Shown piece after piece: positions 11,159-21,312 of a DNA stretch of 64,000 bases (its first letter is position 1; every line of letters starts with the position of its first letter). Source of the stretch: an uncultured Alkaliphilus sp. (GTDB lineage Bacteria > Bacillota > Clostridia > Peptostreptococcales > Natronincolaceae); the NCBI GenBank assembly GCA_938074565.1, contig CALJEQ010000005.1, forward strand, positions 62,001 to 126,000, in the 5' to 3' direction. The notes beneath the pieces were generated by a model. It was not told where the DNA came from, made no database searches, and worked only from the letters and a program-made list of their open reading frames with translations. Position numbers and translations under genes: made by a program.

Positions 11159-11271
11159 TATATATATTATTTAATTAGAGTGGGTCCTCAATTGTAACAA
11201 AATTTTTATATTCACATATATTAATATTGTGTAGAAAGACATATAAATCTAAGTAGTAAGGAGGTAACACA

Positions 11272-11934
11272 ATGTCAAACCATGAATTGAATTCAGAGGA
11301 TAAAATTTCGCTACATCATGACCCCTATTTCCCAGACTTCAAAGCAGAATGTATAATTGTTGATAAAGTATATTTTAGTTGTCAACAAAGAGAATGTTTT
11401 GAAAAAGTATGTGTACCTATACCATGCGATGGTGATTTTCAATTTGTAGATATTATTTTTAATCCTGGAGAAATTATTAAAAATACAATAGTCATTACAC
11501 CTATACCAAATCGACCTAATTTTAGTAGAGTTCGTTTCAGAGTAAGAATTACATTTACATTAAAATTAAAAGATAAAGGCGATAAGAAGGTTATAAGTAT
11601 TAAGGGTGAATTACCAGAAATACAAAAAGATATTATTATGTTTATACCAGAAGCAAGGGATGAGTTTAAATTTAAAATTGTTATAGAGACAGCATCACAA
11701 TTATTATCCGAGCCGATAAAGGAAGATGGATTCCTTGTATTTGCAGTAGGGGTGTTTATCATAGTAAAAGTTGTAGGTAGAGTTCAATTATTGATTCCAG
11801 CATTTAGTTTCTGTCCAGAACCACCAGATTGTGAAGAGTTTATAGCAGATGATGTTTGCATTGATTTTGATATGGCACCATTTCCAGACTTTTTCCCACC
11901 TCAATTAGAAGATATTGACCATAATTTATTGTAG
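11272..11934 (+). CDS. CIIVDKVY-family protein, tandem paralog
   Basis: Near-collinear with 10493..11158 including PIPNRPNFSRVRFRV, GELPEIQKDIIMFIP, FPDFFPPQLEDI. Confidence 0.55.
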   Translation: MSNHELNSEDKISLHHDPYFPDFKAECIIVDKVYFSCQQRECFEKVCVPIPCDGDFQFVDIIFNPGEIIKNTIVITPIPNRPNFSRVRFRVRITFTLKLKDKGDKKVISIKGELPEIQKDIIMFIPEARDEFKFKIVIETASQLLSEPIKEDGFLVFAVGVFIIVKVVGRVQLLIPAFSFCPEPPDCEEFIADDVCIDFDMAPFPDFFPPQLEDIDHNLL

Positions 11935-11936
11935 AC

Positions 11937-11968
11937 ACAAAAAACTGCCCTAAGGCAGTTTTTTGTGG
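11937..11968. terminator. Bidirectional terminator between convergent genes
   Basis: acaaaaaactgcc ctaa ggcagttttttgtg. Confidence 0.75.
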
Positions 11969-11980
11969 GTTAATTTTAAT

Positions 11981-12919
11981 TTACTTACTTATAAACATTT
12001 GAGTATAGTATCCATTATGGATTCCGATACCAATATGAGTGTAGTTTGGATTTAAAATATTTTTTCTATGACCATCAGAATTCATTAGTGAAGTATGGGC
12101 AGATTGTACATTAGAGTTCTTTGCAATGTTTTCAGCTGCACTTTTATAACTAATACCAAAGGCACGCATCATATCAAAAGGAGATCCATAGGTCGGCGAT
12201 TGATGTGAGAAATATTTGTTATCATGCATGTCTTTTGATTTTACTCTAGCAACATAAGATAAATCTACATCAATTGCTAATGCCTTAAGACCAGCTTTAG
12301 CCCTTTCTGAATTAACTAACTCTACCATTTGTATTTCATTAGCACTTAAAGAATGTTTAGCATTACTTGTATCAGCTGGTGCCGGAGCAGGAGCTGGTGC
12401 CGGAGCAGGAGCTGGTGCAGGAGCTGGTGCCGGAGCAGGTGCCGGAGCAGGAGCCGGTGCTGGAGCAGGAGCTGGTGCCGGAGCAGGAGCTGGTGCAGGA
12501 GCTGGTGCCGGAGCAGGTGCCGGAGCAGGAGCTGGTGCCGGAGCAGGAGCTGGTGCTGGAGCAGGAGCTGGTGTTGGAGCTGGTTCTGGTGTTGGAGCCG
12601 GAGCCGGTGTTGGTGTTGGAGCCGGTTCTGGTGTTGGAGCTGGAGCCGGAGCCGGAGTTTCTTTTACCGCTTCCTGCTTCTTAACTATCACCTTACCAAT
12701 AAAAAATCTTTGAATAGTAGTATATGTTTTAAGTGGTATTCTTTTAAAACTAAAAGAATTAGAACCATTTTCTGTACTTGTTCCTGTAATATTATAAATA
12801 AATCTTACATTATTGGAGCTAATATTTACATTTGCACTGGCATTGGCAGTTGTACCCATAAGCATTAATGCCGCTAGTGCTGGAACAAGTACTTTCCTTG
12901 AAAGTTTGTTAACTAACAT
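11981..12919 (-). CDS. Secreted CAP/SCP-domain (YkwD-like) protein with long Ala-Pro repeat
   Basis: Signal peptide; (AP)n tract; EIQMVELVNSERAKAGLKALAIDVDLSYVARVKSKDMHDNKYFSHQSPTYGSPFDMM...AENIAKN...MNSDGHRKNILNPNYTHIGIG. Confidence 0.85.
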   Translation of the reverse strand: MLVNKLSRKVLVPALAALMLMGTTANASANVNISSNNVRFIYNITGTSTENGSNSFSFKRIPLKTYTTIQRFFIGKVIVKKQEAVKETPAPAPAPTPEPAPTPTPAPAPTPEPAPTPAPAPAPAPAPAPAPAPAPAPAPAPAPAPAPAPAPAPAPAPAPAPAPAPAPAPAPAPAPAPAPAPADTSNAKHSLSANEIQMVELVNSERAKAGLKALAIDVDLSYVARVKSKDMHDNKYFSHQSPTYGSPFDMMRAFGISYKSAAENIAKNSNVQSAHTSLMNSDGHRKNILNPNYTHIGIGIHNGYYTQMFISK

Positions 12920-13029
12920 TGTATCTCCTCCTTTAACTAAGACTAGTATTAATTATACAGTAATATAAAAGTCTATTCAACGCATAAAATATGGTAGTTG
13001 CACGAAAAAAAGGAAAAGGAGACAAACTG

Positions 13030-14010
13030 ATGTACAAAATACTTTGTCTTTCAACTGTGGATTTTGACTGGATGTATCAAAGACCACAGCAGTTAATGAT
13101 GGAATTTAGTAGAAGAGGATGGTCGGTGATATATTGTAATAAAACCCAAAGAGAAGAATTATACTTAGAAGAAATAGACATAAATATAACAATATGTCAC
13201 AATTTAAAGGGATTGTTAAAAAAAGGATGTAGCGTCGATCTAGTATGGGCAATCAATCCACAATATGCTGGTTTAAAAGGAATATTTAATGAAAAAGTAT
13301 TTGTATACGATTATGTGGATGATTTTCCTTTTTTAATACTACATCATCATAGAATGGTTAAAGTAGCGGATGTTATTATTGCAACATCTACACCATTATT
13401 AAATACTGTTAAACGGTATAGTAAAAACGCCCACTTAATACCCAATGGTTGTGATTATCAGTTTTTTAATGCCTCTCAAAATTTGAAATCAGATTATCAT
13501 AAAAATGAAAAAGTTAAAACTATTGGCTATATTGGAGCTATTGCACCCTGGGTGGATTTAGAGCTAATAGAATTGGTGGCACAGAATTTTCCACAGGAAG
13601 AGATACTACTTATAGGGGCTACGCTAGGAGGCGTGAAGGTTCCTAAAATAGAAAATATTAGACATCTAGGGCATCAAATCTATGAAAAAATACCAAGTTA
13701 CTTAAATGAAATGGATGTTGTTTTAATTCCATTTAAAAGAAATCAGATTACCCGTGCAACTAACCCAATAAAACTTTATGAATATCTATCTATGGGCAAA
13801 CCAATTGTAAGTACCTATCTGCCAGAATTACTCCCCTTTAATCAATATATATATATGAGCAATAATAAAGAAGAATTTATAGAATCTCTTTCAATGGCAT
13901 TGAGGGAAGATGATCCAAAGTTGGTGGAAAAACGAAAAGATATAGCCCAACAGAACTCATGGCAGGATAGAGTAAATTCTATAATAGAAGTATTGCTTAA
14001 ATATTTATAA
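13030..14010 (+). CDS. Glycosyltransferase (GT4-like)
   Basis: ATG at 13030 after AAAGGAGA; FDWMYQRPQQLMMEFSRRGW, TIGYIGAIAPWVDLELI, NPIKLYEYLSMGKPIVST. Confidence 0.8.
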   Translation: MYKILCLSTVDFDWMYQRPQQLMMEFSRRGWSVIYCNKTQREELYLEEIDINITICHNLKGLLKKGCSVDLVWAINPQYAGLKGIFNEKVFVYDYVDDFPFLILHHHRMVKVADVIIATSTPLLNTVKRYSKNAHLIPNGCDYQFFNASQNLKSDYHKNEKVKTIGYIGAIAPWVDLELIELVAQNFPQEEILLIGATLGGVKVPKIENIRHLGHQIYEKIPSYLNEMDVVLIPFKRNQITRATNPIKLYEYLSMGKPIVSTYLPELLPFNQYIYMSNNKEEFIESLSMALREDDPKLVEKRKDIAQQNSWQDRVNSIIEVLLKYL

Positions 14011-14080
14011 GTCATTTTTTTATCATTAGTCAATTTGAAATAATAATTTATTAGCATACGCTATAAGGGGGAAGTAGTGA

Positions 14081-15079
14081 ATGGAGGTATTATTTTATAT
14101 TAGGGAAGACTACTTAAATAATATAGCAGGAGACACAATACAGTTTCTTAAGACGAAGGAATACCTTAACCAATTGGGAGTGGGCATTACAGTGTCCCAT
14201 GACCCCCATGAAAACTTATTTGCTTATGATATAATTCATTTATTTAATACCATTAGAGTAAATGATACATATCGTTTTTTTAAAAATGCATGTCATTATA
14301 AAAAGAAGATAATCTTAACACCCATTTACTGGAATTATATAGATTATATTCCTAAAAAAAACGAACTAGAGTTAGTTTATTGGAATGAAGGGAATCGTTT
14401 AAGGAATGAAATCTTTCAAAAAGTGGATATGATACTTCCTAGTTCAGAAATTGAAATGAGACAAATCGAAAAGAACTTTCTCGTCAATAAACCATATCAG
14501 ATTATTCCTAATGGGGTTGATATTGCCTTTGAAAGTGGAAAAGTAGATGGGTTTTGTAGTAGTCATAATATTAAAGATGACTTTGTTTTATGTGTAGGAC
14601 GTATTTGTCAACATAAAAATCAATTAAGTCTTGCACAAATAACAAAAGAACTAAATATTCCCCTTGTATTGGTGGGACCGGTAAATAATATGAAATATTA
14701 TAATCAGTGTATTAATGCTAATCCTAAATTAAAGTATATCTCCTGTGTAAGTCACTTAGAATTGGTTAATATATATAAGGTAGCTAAAGTACATGCTTTG
14801 GTGAGTTGGTATGAGATACCAGGTTTGGCTAATTTAGAAGCTGGTCTTGCTGGGTGCAATCTTGTTACAACAAGAGAAGGAAGTACAAAAGAGTATTTTA
14901 AAGATTTAGCTGACTATGTTGATTCTACTAACTTAAATGAAATTCGTAACAGCATTATCTCAGCCATGAAGAAAGGAAAAAGCTTAAATTTACATAAGCA
15001 TATAAAAAGCAAATATCTATGGCAACATATTGCTGAGAAAATAAAAGATTCGTATAAAGATTTATTAGAAAAGGAATAG
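14081..15079 (+). CDS. Glycosyltransferase (GT4-like)
   Basis: VGRICQHKNQLSLAQI, IPGLANLEAGLAGCNLVTTREGSTKEYF. Confidence 0.75.
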   Translation: MEVLFYIREDYLNNIAGDTIQFLKTKEYLNQLGVGITVSHDPHENLFAYDIIHLFNTIRVNDTYRFFKNACHYKKKIILTPIYWNYIDYIPKKNELELVYWNEGNRLRNEIFQKVDMILPSSEIEMRQIEKNFLVNKPYQIIPNGVDIAFESGKVDGFCSSHNIKDDFVLCVGRICQHKNQLSLAQITKELNIPLVLVGPVNNMKYYNQCINANPKLKYISCVSHLELVNIYKVAKVHALVSWYEIPGLANLEAGLAGCNLVTTREGSTKEYFKDLADYVDSTNLNEIRNSIISAMKKGKSLNLHKHIKSKYLWQHIAEKIKDSYKDLLEKE

Positions 15080-15341
15080 ATGGTATATGCATTATAAACT
15101 ATCTTTTCCTTTTCATTAATAAATATAGAATAAAAATTGTAAAATAAGCAAAACTTAATAATATTTATATAGATGCTTTTGTTGAAAAAGTTTAAGTATA
15201 ACAGGATAAAAAAAATACTAATAAATTAATAAAAGGCATATAAATATTATAATAAGTAAAAAAAAATGCGAGATTCTGTTACGAATTAGTTATATACAAA
15301 GCAGAGAAATAATGGGTCACTACTATTTGGAGGGGTAAAGC

Positions 15342-16160
15342 ATGAAGATATGTTTATTAGGTGGAACTGGTCAATTAGGGAACGAAATTAATAAAGTTCT
15401 TCAAGATGATGTAGTTTATAGCTTTGGAAGAAAAAGTTTAGACATTACAAATTTAGATGAAGTATATACTAAAATAAAATCACTTCAACCAGAGGTGATT
15501 ATCCATGCTGCGGGATACACAAATATAGATAAGTGTGAAGAAAGTCCTGAAATAGCCTATGAGGTAAATACTTTAGGAACAAGAAATGTAGCAGAAATAT
15601 CACAAGAGTTAGGAAATAAATTAGTCTATATTAGTTCGGACTATGTTTTTGATGGCGAAAAGGGAAGTCCTTATAAAGAGACTGATAAACAAAACCCCAT
15701 AAACGTATACGGAAGAACAAAATTTGATGGGGAAAAAGAGATTTTAAAAAATGTTGATAAACATTTTATTGTTAGGACAGCATGGTTATTTGGACATAAA
15801 GGTAAAAACTTTATTCAATCTACACTAAGTTTAGCCAGTAAAAAAAGTATAATGAATGTAGTTGATGATCAAATAAGTTCTCCCACTTATGGGCTAGATT
15901 TAGCCCATGCTTTAAAAATGCTTTTAAACACAGAGGATTATGGAATTTATCATTTCGTGAATGACGGGGATTGTTCATGGTATCAGTTGGCACAGGAGAT
16001 TTGCAGATTAAGAAAAATAGAGGCAAAACTAAATCCAATTACCACTGAAGATTTAAAGTGGAAGGCAGCAAGACCTAAAAATTCCAGCTTGTCAAACAAT
16101 TCTAATATTCCTCTAAGACCGTGGCAGGAAGCATTAGAAGAATTTCTGAGAACGTTTTAA
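15342..16160 (+). CDS. rfbD: dTDP-4-dehydrorhamnose reductase
   Basis: GGTGQLGNEI, AGYTNIDKCEESPEIAYEVNTLGTRNVA, YISSDYVFDGEKGSPYKETD, RTAWLFGHKGKNF. Confidence 0.92.
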   Translation: MKICLLGGTGQLGNEINKVLQDDVVYSFGRKSLDITNLDEVYTKIKSLQPEVIIHAAGYTNIDKCEESPEIAYEVNTLGTRNVAEISQELGNKLVYISSDYVFDGEKGSPYKETDKQNPINVYGRTKFDGEKEILKNVDKHFIVRTAWLFGHKGKNFIQSTLSLASKKSIMNVVDDQISSPTYGLDLAHALKMLLNTEDYGIYHFVNDGDCSWYQLAQEICRLRKIEAKLNPITTEDLKWKAARPKNSSLSNNSNIPLRPWQEALEEFLRTF

Positions 16161-16317
16161 AACATATCATTTAGTTAATGAAATACATATTGCTTACTGT
16201 GAAGAGATAGATAAACTATCTCTTTTTGTGTATGTAACAAAAAAAGCATAAAGGAATATATTATAAAGGAATGATTAATTTATTATAGACACTTAAAAAT
16301 GGAGTTGATTCAAGAAT

Positions 16318-17052
16318 ATGGAAAAGGAAAATAATAAAAAAAGAGAAAAGCTATTAAAATCCTTACCTTTTGTATCTATTGTCACTCCCACCAATCGGAA
16401 AAATAATATAGATAAGGTATTTGAGAATTATCACAAACAAAAGTATATAAATAAAGAATTGATTGTAATTTTAAATGATAATAGTATGTCTTTAGAAGAG
16501 TGGAGATTAAAGGCAAAAAGATTTAAAGACATTAGGGTGTTTCAAATAGATGAAGAAGCTACTTTAGGTGAGTGCAGAAATTTTGGTGCTGAACAGGCAA
16601 GGTATGATTATATTGCTCATTTTGATGATGATGACTACTATGCCCCTAACTATTTAGTAGACAGTATGAAAAATTTTCTTAAAGTAGACGCTGATATAAT
16701 TGGAAAGACAACAACATTTATGTATTTTGAAGAGAGTAAGTATCTAGCAATTAACTGTCCAAACTTTGAAAATAAATATGTAACCCATGTGCCAGACGGG
16801 ACCTTAATATATAAGCGATATGTCTTTGAAGAAGTAAAATTTTCAGAAATGACTTTGGCAGTTGAAAAAGATTTTTTAGAAAGATGTATTGACTATGGAT
16901 TTAAAATTTATTCTATTAATAAGTACAACTATACAATTTTTAGAGCTGCTGATAAAAATCAACACACATGGCAAGATTCAGATAAGAACATATTGAGGTA
17001 TTCAAAAATTGTAACAATTACGGATAATTATAAAGCCATTGTTAGTCGGTAA
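16318..17052 (+). CDS. Glycosyltransferase family 2
   Basis: FVSIVTPTNRKNNIDKVFENYHKQKY..., AHFDDDDYYAPNYL. Confidence 0.8.
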   Translation: MEKENNKKREKLLKSLPFVSIVTPTNRKNNIDKVFENYHKQKYINKELIVILNDNSMSLEEWRLKAKRFKDIRVFQIDEEATLGECRNFGAEQARYDYIAHFDDDDYYAPNYLVDSMKNFLKVDADIIGKTTTFMYFEESKYLAINCPNFENKYVTHVPDGTLIYKRYVFEEVKFSEMTLAVEKDFLERCIDYGFKIYSINKYNYTIFRAADKNQHTWQDSDKNILRYSKIVTITDNYKAIVSR

Positions 17053-17097
17053 TTTGCCATCTTGTTTTAAAAATATTTTAAATAGGGAGGTGACCCG

Positions 17098-17787
17098 ATG
17101 GAAATAGTGGAACAAAAGTTACTATCACCAAATGAGGTGATGGAAAAAATTGAAGAAGCTTATATAAAAAAACAGAAGCTATCCGTTGTTCGACTGGGGG
17201 ATGGAGAGGCATTAACTTTAGCTCAAAGTATTGTAATGCCTTTTTCGGAAATACAAAAAAGAGAATTTCTCCCCTATGCAGGGTTACAAGTACCAAATTT
17301 AAAGGCTAGAGATGAATTGTTGGAGGCAATTAAAAAAGCTGATATAGTAGGGGTGGCAATGAATGAACTAGAGGATTTTACACCTTTATTAAATAAATGC
17401 TTTCATGCCCATAAAATTGATGTAGAAGAAATGACCCTTACAAATGCGTGTATTAACTATTTTTTATTAGAAAATGATATGTTGAAGAATTTCTTATTGA
17501 AAAACCCTAATATAAGGGTTTTGCTGGTGGGAAATGCCACACCATATTTATTGCCTATTTTTAATAGAGTAAATATAAAAGTAGCAGGGTTGATAAAACC
17601 AGTAAAAGGGGTAAAGGACTGGCAACGGGTAACTCAACTAGCTGGTAAGTATAGATTTGACATTGCTTTGGTTTCGGCAGGTATTGCAGCGGTTATGATT
17701 TGTGAGGAAATAGCAAAAAAAACAAATAAAATAGCTATAGATTTTGGTCATGCAACAAATTTGATTGGAATACGTAAGTATTTATAA
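17098..17787 (+). CDS. GT-D fold glycosyltransferase-like protein
   Basis: SVVRLGDGEALTLAQS; clustered with glycosyltransferases. Confidence 0.6.
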   Translation: MEIVEQKLLSPNEVMEKIEEAYIKKQKLSVVRLGDGEALTLAQSIVMPFSEIQKREFLPYAGLQVPNLKARDELLEAIKKADIVGVAMNELEDFTPLLNKCFHAHKIDVEEMTLTNACINYFLLENDMLKNFLLKNPNIRVLLVGNATPYLLPIFNRVNIKVAGLIKPVKGVKDWQRVTQLAGKYRFDIALVSAGIAAVMICEEIAKKTNKIAIDFGHATNLIGIRKYL

Positions 17788-17805
17788 GAATGATATATTC
17801 TTAAC

Positions 17806-17858
17806 TAAAATCAGCCTGTGACGTATTTTGACCTACGTTTCGGTGACTGATTTTTTTT
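17806..17858 (+). terminator. Probable terminator
   Basis: aaaatcag...ctgatttttttt. Confidence 0.5.
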
Positions 17859-18291
17859 GTACAAAAACAAAATCTAAATGATAATTTAATGTCATATTGT
17901 ATTGACTGATAAAAAGTGGTTAGAACTGTTAAAATATGTTTATACTTTAAAATATGTTTATACATTAAAATAAAGGGCATTAATTCCTTTGTGCATACTA
18001 TTAATAAGTATTGTTTACTATTAGATATTTTGTTTTAGTTTTTAAATTTTTAAAAAAATCAGACTAAAATCATTGGTTATTGGTAGCCTAAAATGGGACT
18101 ATTCGCTTAAAAATTTAAAATGTAATTAACTAACTAAAATTAATAAATATTGGAATACAAAGGTTGTAGAAAAAGAAATTGTAATTTTTTAATAAATATT
18201 TTCCATATGTAATGTTGACAACAATACTAGGGTATAATATACTTAATATGAATTCCAATCATTTCACTTGGGATTGAAGGAGCGTGACAGG

Positions 18292-18741
18292 ATGAAGCTT
18301 TCTACAAAAGGAAGGTATGGATTAAAGGCAATGTACGACCTAGCCATTCATTTTGGTGACGGACCTATTGCTTTAAAAAATATTGCAGAAAGACAACGGA
18401 TTTCAGATCACTATTTAGAGCAATTGGTGGCTAATTTAAGAAAAGCTGGTTTGGTAAAAAGTGTAAGAGGTGCTCAAGGTGGATATATGTTAGCACAACC
18501 ACCTGAAAGGATTACTGTTGGAGACATTATTAGAACATTAGAAGGTCCATTGGGTCCATCTGATTGTGTTTTGGAAGAAGATGCAACCTCCTGTGAAAAC
18601 GCAGAATGTTGTGTAACTAGAGTCATATGGGAAAAAATTAGAATTAGTATTAGTGATGTAATAGACTCCATTACGCTGCAAGATATGGTGGAGGATTATC
18701 ATAAAATGAAAAACAAAGATCATTACATGTTTTATATATAG
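18292..18741 (+). CDS. iscR: Rrf2-family Fe-S cluster regulator
   Basis: MKLSTKGRYGLKAMYDLA..., VRGAQGGYMLA, C-x-C cluster region; upstream of iscS/iscU. Confidence 0.92.
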   Translation: MKLSTKGRYGLKAMYDLAIHFGDGPIALKNIAERQRISDHYLEQLVANLRKAGLVKSVRGAQGGYMLAQPPERITVGDIIRTLEGPLGPSDCVLEEDATSCENAECCVTRVIWEKIRISISDVIDSITLQDMVEDYHKMKNKDHYMFYI

Positions 18742-18780
18742 TGACTTAGGATAAAGGAGAACGCTTAAGGAGAGGATTCC

Positions 18781-19959
18781 ATGAAAAAAAGAGTATACTT
18801 AGACTATTCCGCAACAACGCCAATGAAAAAAGAAGTGCTAGATGAAATGCTACCATTCTTCAATGTTCAGTTTGGTAATCCCTCAAGTATCCATTGTTTT
18901 GGTAGGGAAAACAAATCTGCTATTGATAAATCCCGTGGAATAATTGCTAAAACCTTAAATGCTAGGACAGAAGAAATCTTTTTTACTGGTGGTGGTTCAG
19001 AAGCTGATAACTGGGCTATTAAAGGTGTAGCAAGTGCATTAAAAGATAAAGGAAAACACATTATTACAACAAAAATAGAGCATCATGCAGTTTTGCATAC
19101 CTGCGAATATTTAGAGAAAAATGGTTATGAAGTAACTTATCTTAACGTAGACCAGTATGGTCTAATTGATTTAGAAGAACTTAAAGCGGCAATAAGACCT
19201 GATACAATTTTAATTTCTATTATGTTTGCAAATAATGAAATAGGAACAATTCAACCTATTAAAGAAATAGGGGTTATAGCAAAAGAGAATAATATCATTT
19301 TCCATACAGATGCTGTACAAGCTTATGGAAATGTTGTAATAGATGTAAATGAATTAGGTATTGACTTAATGTCTCTATCAGCCCATAAAATTTATGGACC
19401 TAAAGGTATAGGGTTATTGTATATCCGCAAAGGCACTAAAATTCAACCTATTATCCACGGTGGGGCGCAGGAAAGAAGAAGACGTGCAGGAACAGAAAAT
19501 GTACCAGCAATTGTTGGATTTGGTAAGGCGTCAGAAATTGCTTCAGAGGGTATAGAAGATCATATAAGTAAGTTAACATACTTAAGAGATAGATTAATTA
19601 ATGGTTTAACTGAAAAAATACCATATGTATTTTTAAATGGACATCCAACTAAAAGGTTGCCAGGAAATGTAAATATCTGCATTCAATATATTGAAGGAGA
19701 ATCCTTACTGTTAAGTTTAGATATGGTAGGAATTGCATGTTCAAGTGGTTCGGCTTGTACATCTGGTTCACTAGATCCTTCTCATGTTTTAATGGCAATT
19801 GGTTTAACCCATGAAGTAGCCCACGGTTCTTTAAGATTAACCATTGGTGACTACACAAGTGAAGACGATATTGACTATGTGATAGAACAACTACCACCTA
19901 TTGTAGAAAGATTAAGACAAATGTCACCTTTATATGAGAAGGTAAAAGGAGGAAATTAA
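18781..19959 (+). CDS. iscS: Cysteine desulfurase
   Basis: YLDYSATTPMKKEV, FTGGGSEADNWAIKG, SLSAHKIYGPKGIG, CSSGSACTSGSLDPSHVL. Confidence 0.95.
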   Translation: MKKRVYLDYSATTPMKKEVLDEMLPFFNVQFGNPSSIHCFGRENKSAIDKSRGIIAKTLNARTEEIFFTGGGSEADNWAIKGVASALKDKGKHIITTKIEHHAVLHTCEYLEKNGYEVTYLNVDQYGLIDLEELKAAIRPDTILISIMFANNEIGTIQPIKEIGVIAKENNIIFHTDAVQAYGNVVIDVNELGIDLMSLSAHKIYGPKGIGLLYIRKGTKIQPIIHGGAQERRRRAGTENVPAIVGFGKASEIASEGIEDHISKLTYLRDRLINGLTEKIPYVFLNGHPTKRLPGNVNICIQYIEGESLLLSLDMVGIACSSGSACTSGSLDPSHVLMAIGLTHEVAHGSLRLTIGDYTSEDDIDYVIEQLPPIVERLRQMSPLYEKVKGGN

Positions 19960-19960
19960 T

Positions 19961-20407
19961 ATGTATAGTGATAAAGTAATGGACCATTTTACAAATCCTA
20001 GAAATGTAGGAGAAATTGAAAATGCTGATGCAGTTGGTCAAGTAGGAAATGTTAAATGTGGAGATATTATGAAAATGTATCTTAAAATAGATAATGAGGT
20101 TATCGTTGATGTAAAGTTTAAAACCTTTGGTTGTGGTTCGGCAATTGCTACTTCCAGCATGGCTACTGAAATGATAAAAGGCAAAACGGTAAAAGAAGCA
20201 TTAAACCTTTCAAATAGAGCTGTTGCAGAAGCATTGGATGGGTTGCCACCTGTTAAAATGCATTGTTCTGTATTGGCAGAACAGGCAGTAAAGTCAGCTA
20301 TATATGATTATGCACAAAAAAACAATCTACATTATGAAGAATTAGATGGTTATAATCCTAATGAAGAAGATGATCACCATGATCATGGAGTAGAAGAGGA
20401 AGACTAA
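19961..20407 (+). CDS. iscU: Fe-S cluster scaffold IscU/NifU-like
   Basis: MYSDKVMDHFTNPRNVGEIENAD, KFKTFGCGSAIATSS, PVKMHCSVLAE. Confidence 0.95.
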   Translation: MYSDKVMDHFTNPRNVGEIENADAVGQVGNVKCGDIMKMYLKIDNEVIVDVKFKTFGCGSAIATSSMATEMIKGKTVKEALNLSNRAVAEALDGLPPVKMHCSVLAEQAVKSAIYDYAQKNNLHYEELDGYNPNEEDDHHDHGVEEED

Positions 20408-20430
20408 CAAATTAAATATTAGAAGACGTT

Positions 20431-20463
20431 TAAAAAATGCAGGGATTCCCTGCATTTTTTTTG
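20431..20463 (+). terminator. Rho-independent terminator
   Basis: aaaaaatgcaggga ttccctgcatttttttt. Confidence 0.75.
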
Positions 20464-20510
20464 TTGTTAAATGAAAAAATATTAATAATCGTTGGAAAAG
20501 AGGGATATAT

Positions 20511-21059
20511 ATGAAAAAAGGAAGTGAATTTACTGGAGTTTCTATTCTTAATATAAATTGTGAACTGTTGAATTATTATGTTTGTGATTTGATTTATTGT
20601 ACAAAGAAATTAAAAGTTTTGGGGTTTTTAGTTCAAAAGCATTTAAAAAGCAAAGAAAAAAAAGTAGTTCTATATCGTAAAATAAAAGAAATTAATGATA
20701 ATGGAATAGTTGTTTCATCAAGTAAAGATATATTGCTGCCTAAACAATTACCTGAAATTGAAAGTGCTTTGAATAGTACAAGTAAAATAATTGGATTTGA
20801 AATTTATGGAATAAATGGAGATTTAGTTGGGATAGTTAAGGACACTGTTATTGATGCTAAAAATGGAAAAATTAACGGATTAATTATTAGTGAAGGAGTT
20901 TTAACAGATTTAATTAAGGGTTACAGCGTTATACCTATCTCTAATAAAATGGATTTTGAGAAAGAAAATATAATAATTGATAATAATCAGTTTCAAGAAG
21001 CTATATTATATCAACAGGGTGGATTGAAAAAAATGTTTGGTATAGAACAGGAGAATTAA
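20511..21059 (+). CDS. PRC-barrel domain protein
   Basis: IIGFEIYGINGDLVGIVKDTVIDAKNGKINGLIIS. Confidence 0.65.
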   Translation: MKKGSEFTGVSILNINCELLNYYVCDLIYCTKKLKVLGFLVQKHLKSKEKKVVLYRKIKEINDNGIVVSSSKDILLPKQLPEIESALNSTSKIIGFEIYGINGDLVGIVKDTVIDAKNGKINGLIISEGVLTDLIKGYSVIPISNKMDFEKENIIIDNNQFQEAILYQQGGLKKMFGIEQEN

Positions 21060-21101
21060 CAAAAACTATATTAGAATAAACTCTTACAAAGGAGTGATTA
21101 T

Positions 21102-21272
21102 ATGAATAGAAGTACAATGATGGGTTTAGTAACTGGTAGTTTGTTAGGTGCAACAATAGGAATATATGCTGTGTCTAACATGAACCCAAGAGAAAGAAAG
21201 AAAGCATTAAAACAAACAAAGAAGATGCTAACTAGAGCTACTACAAACATGATGGGAATGGGAATATTCTAA
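21102..21272 (+). CDS. YtxH-like small membrane protein
   Basis: Own translation: MNRSTMMGLVTGSLLGATIGIYAVSNMNPRERKKALKQTKKMLTRATTNMMGMGIF; AAAGGAGTG RBS. Confidence 0.6.
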   Translation: MNRSTMMGLVTGSLLGATIGIYAVSNMNPRERKKALKQTKKMLTRATTNMMGMGIF

Positions 21273-21312
21273 AAAGATTTGTTTACTTTCTTTACTAAAT
21301 AAAAGCAGCTAC

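Noticed and set aside
12370-12660. Regular short repeats that could suggest a CRISPR array
   Set aside because: No alternating unique spacers; codon-level repeat encoding (AP)n within a CDS
12353-12868. Plus-strand ORFs (12353..12868, 12367..12684) with Cys-Arg-Ser or Pro-Glu-Leu repeats
   Set aside because: Antisense shadow of the Ala-Pro repeat of the CAP protein; no RBS or independent support
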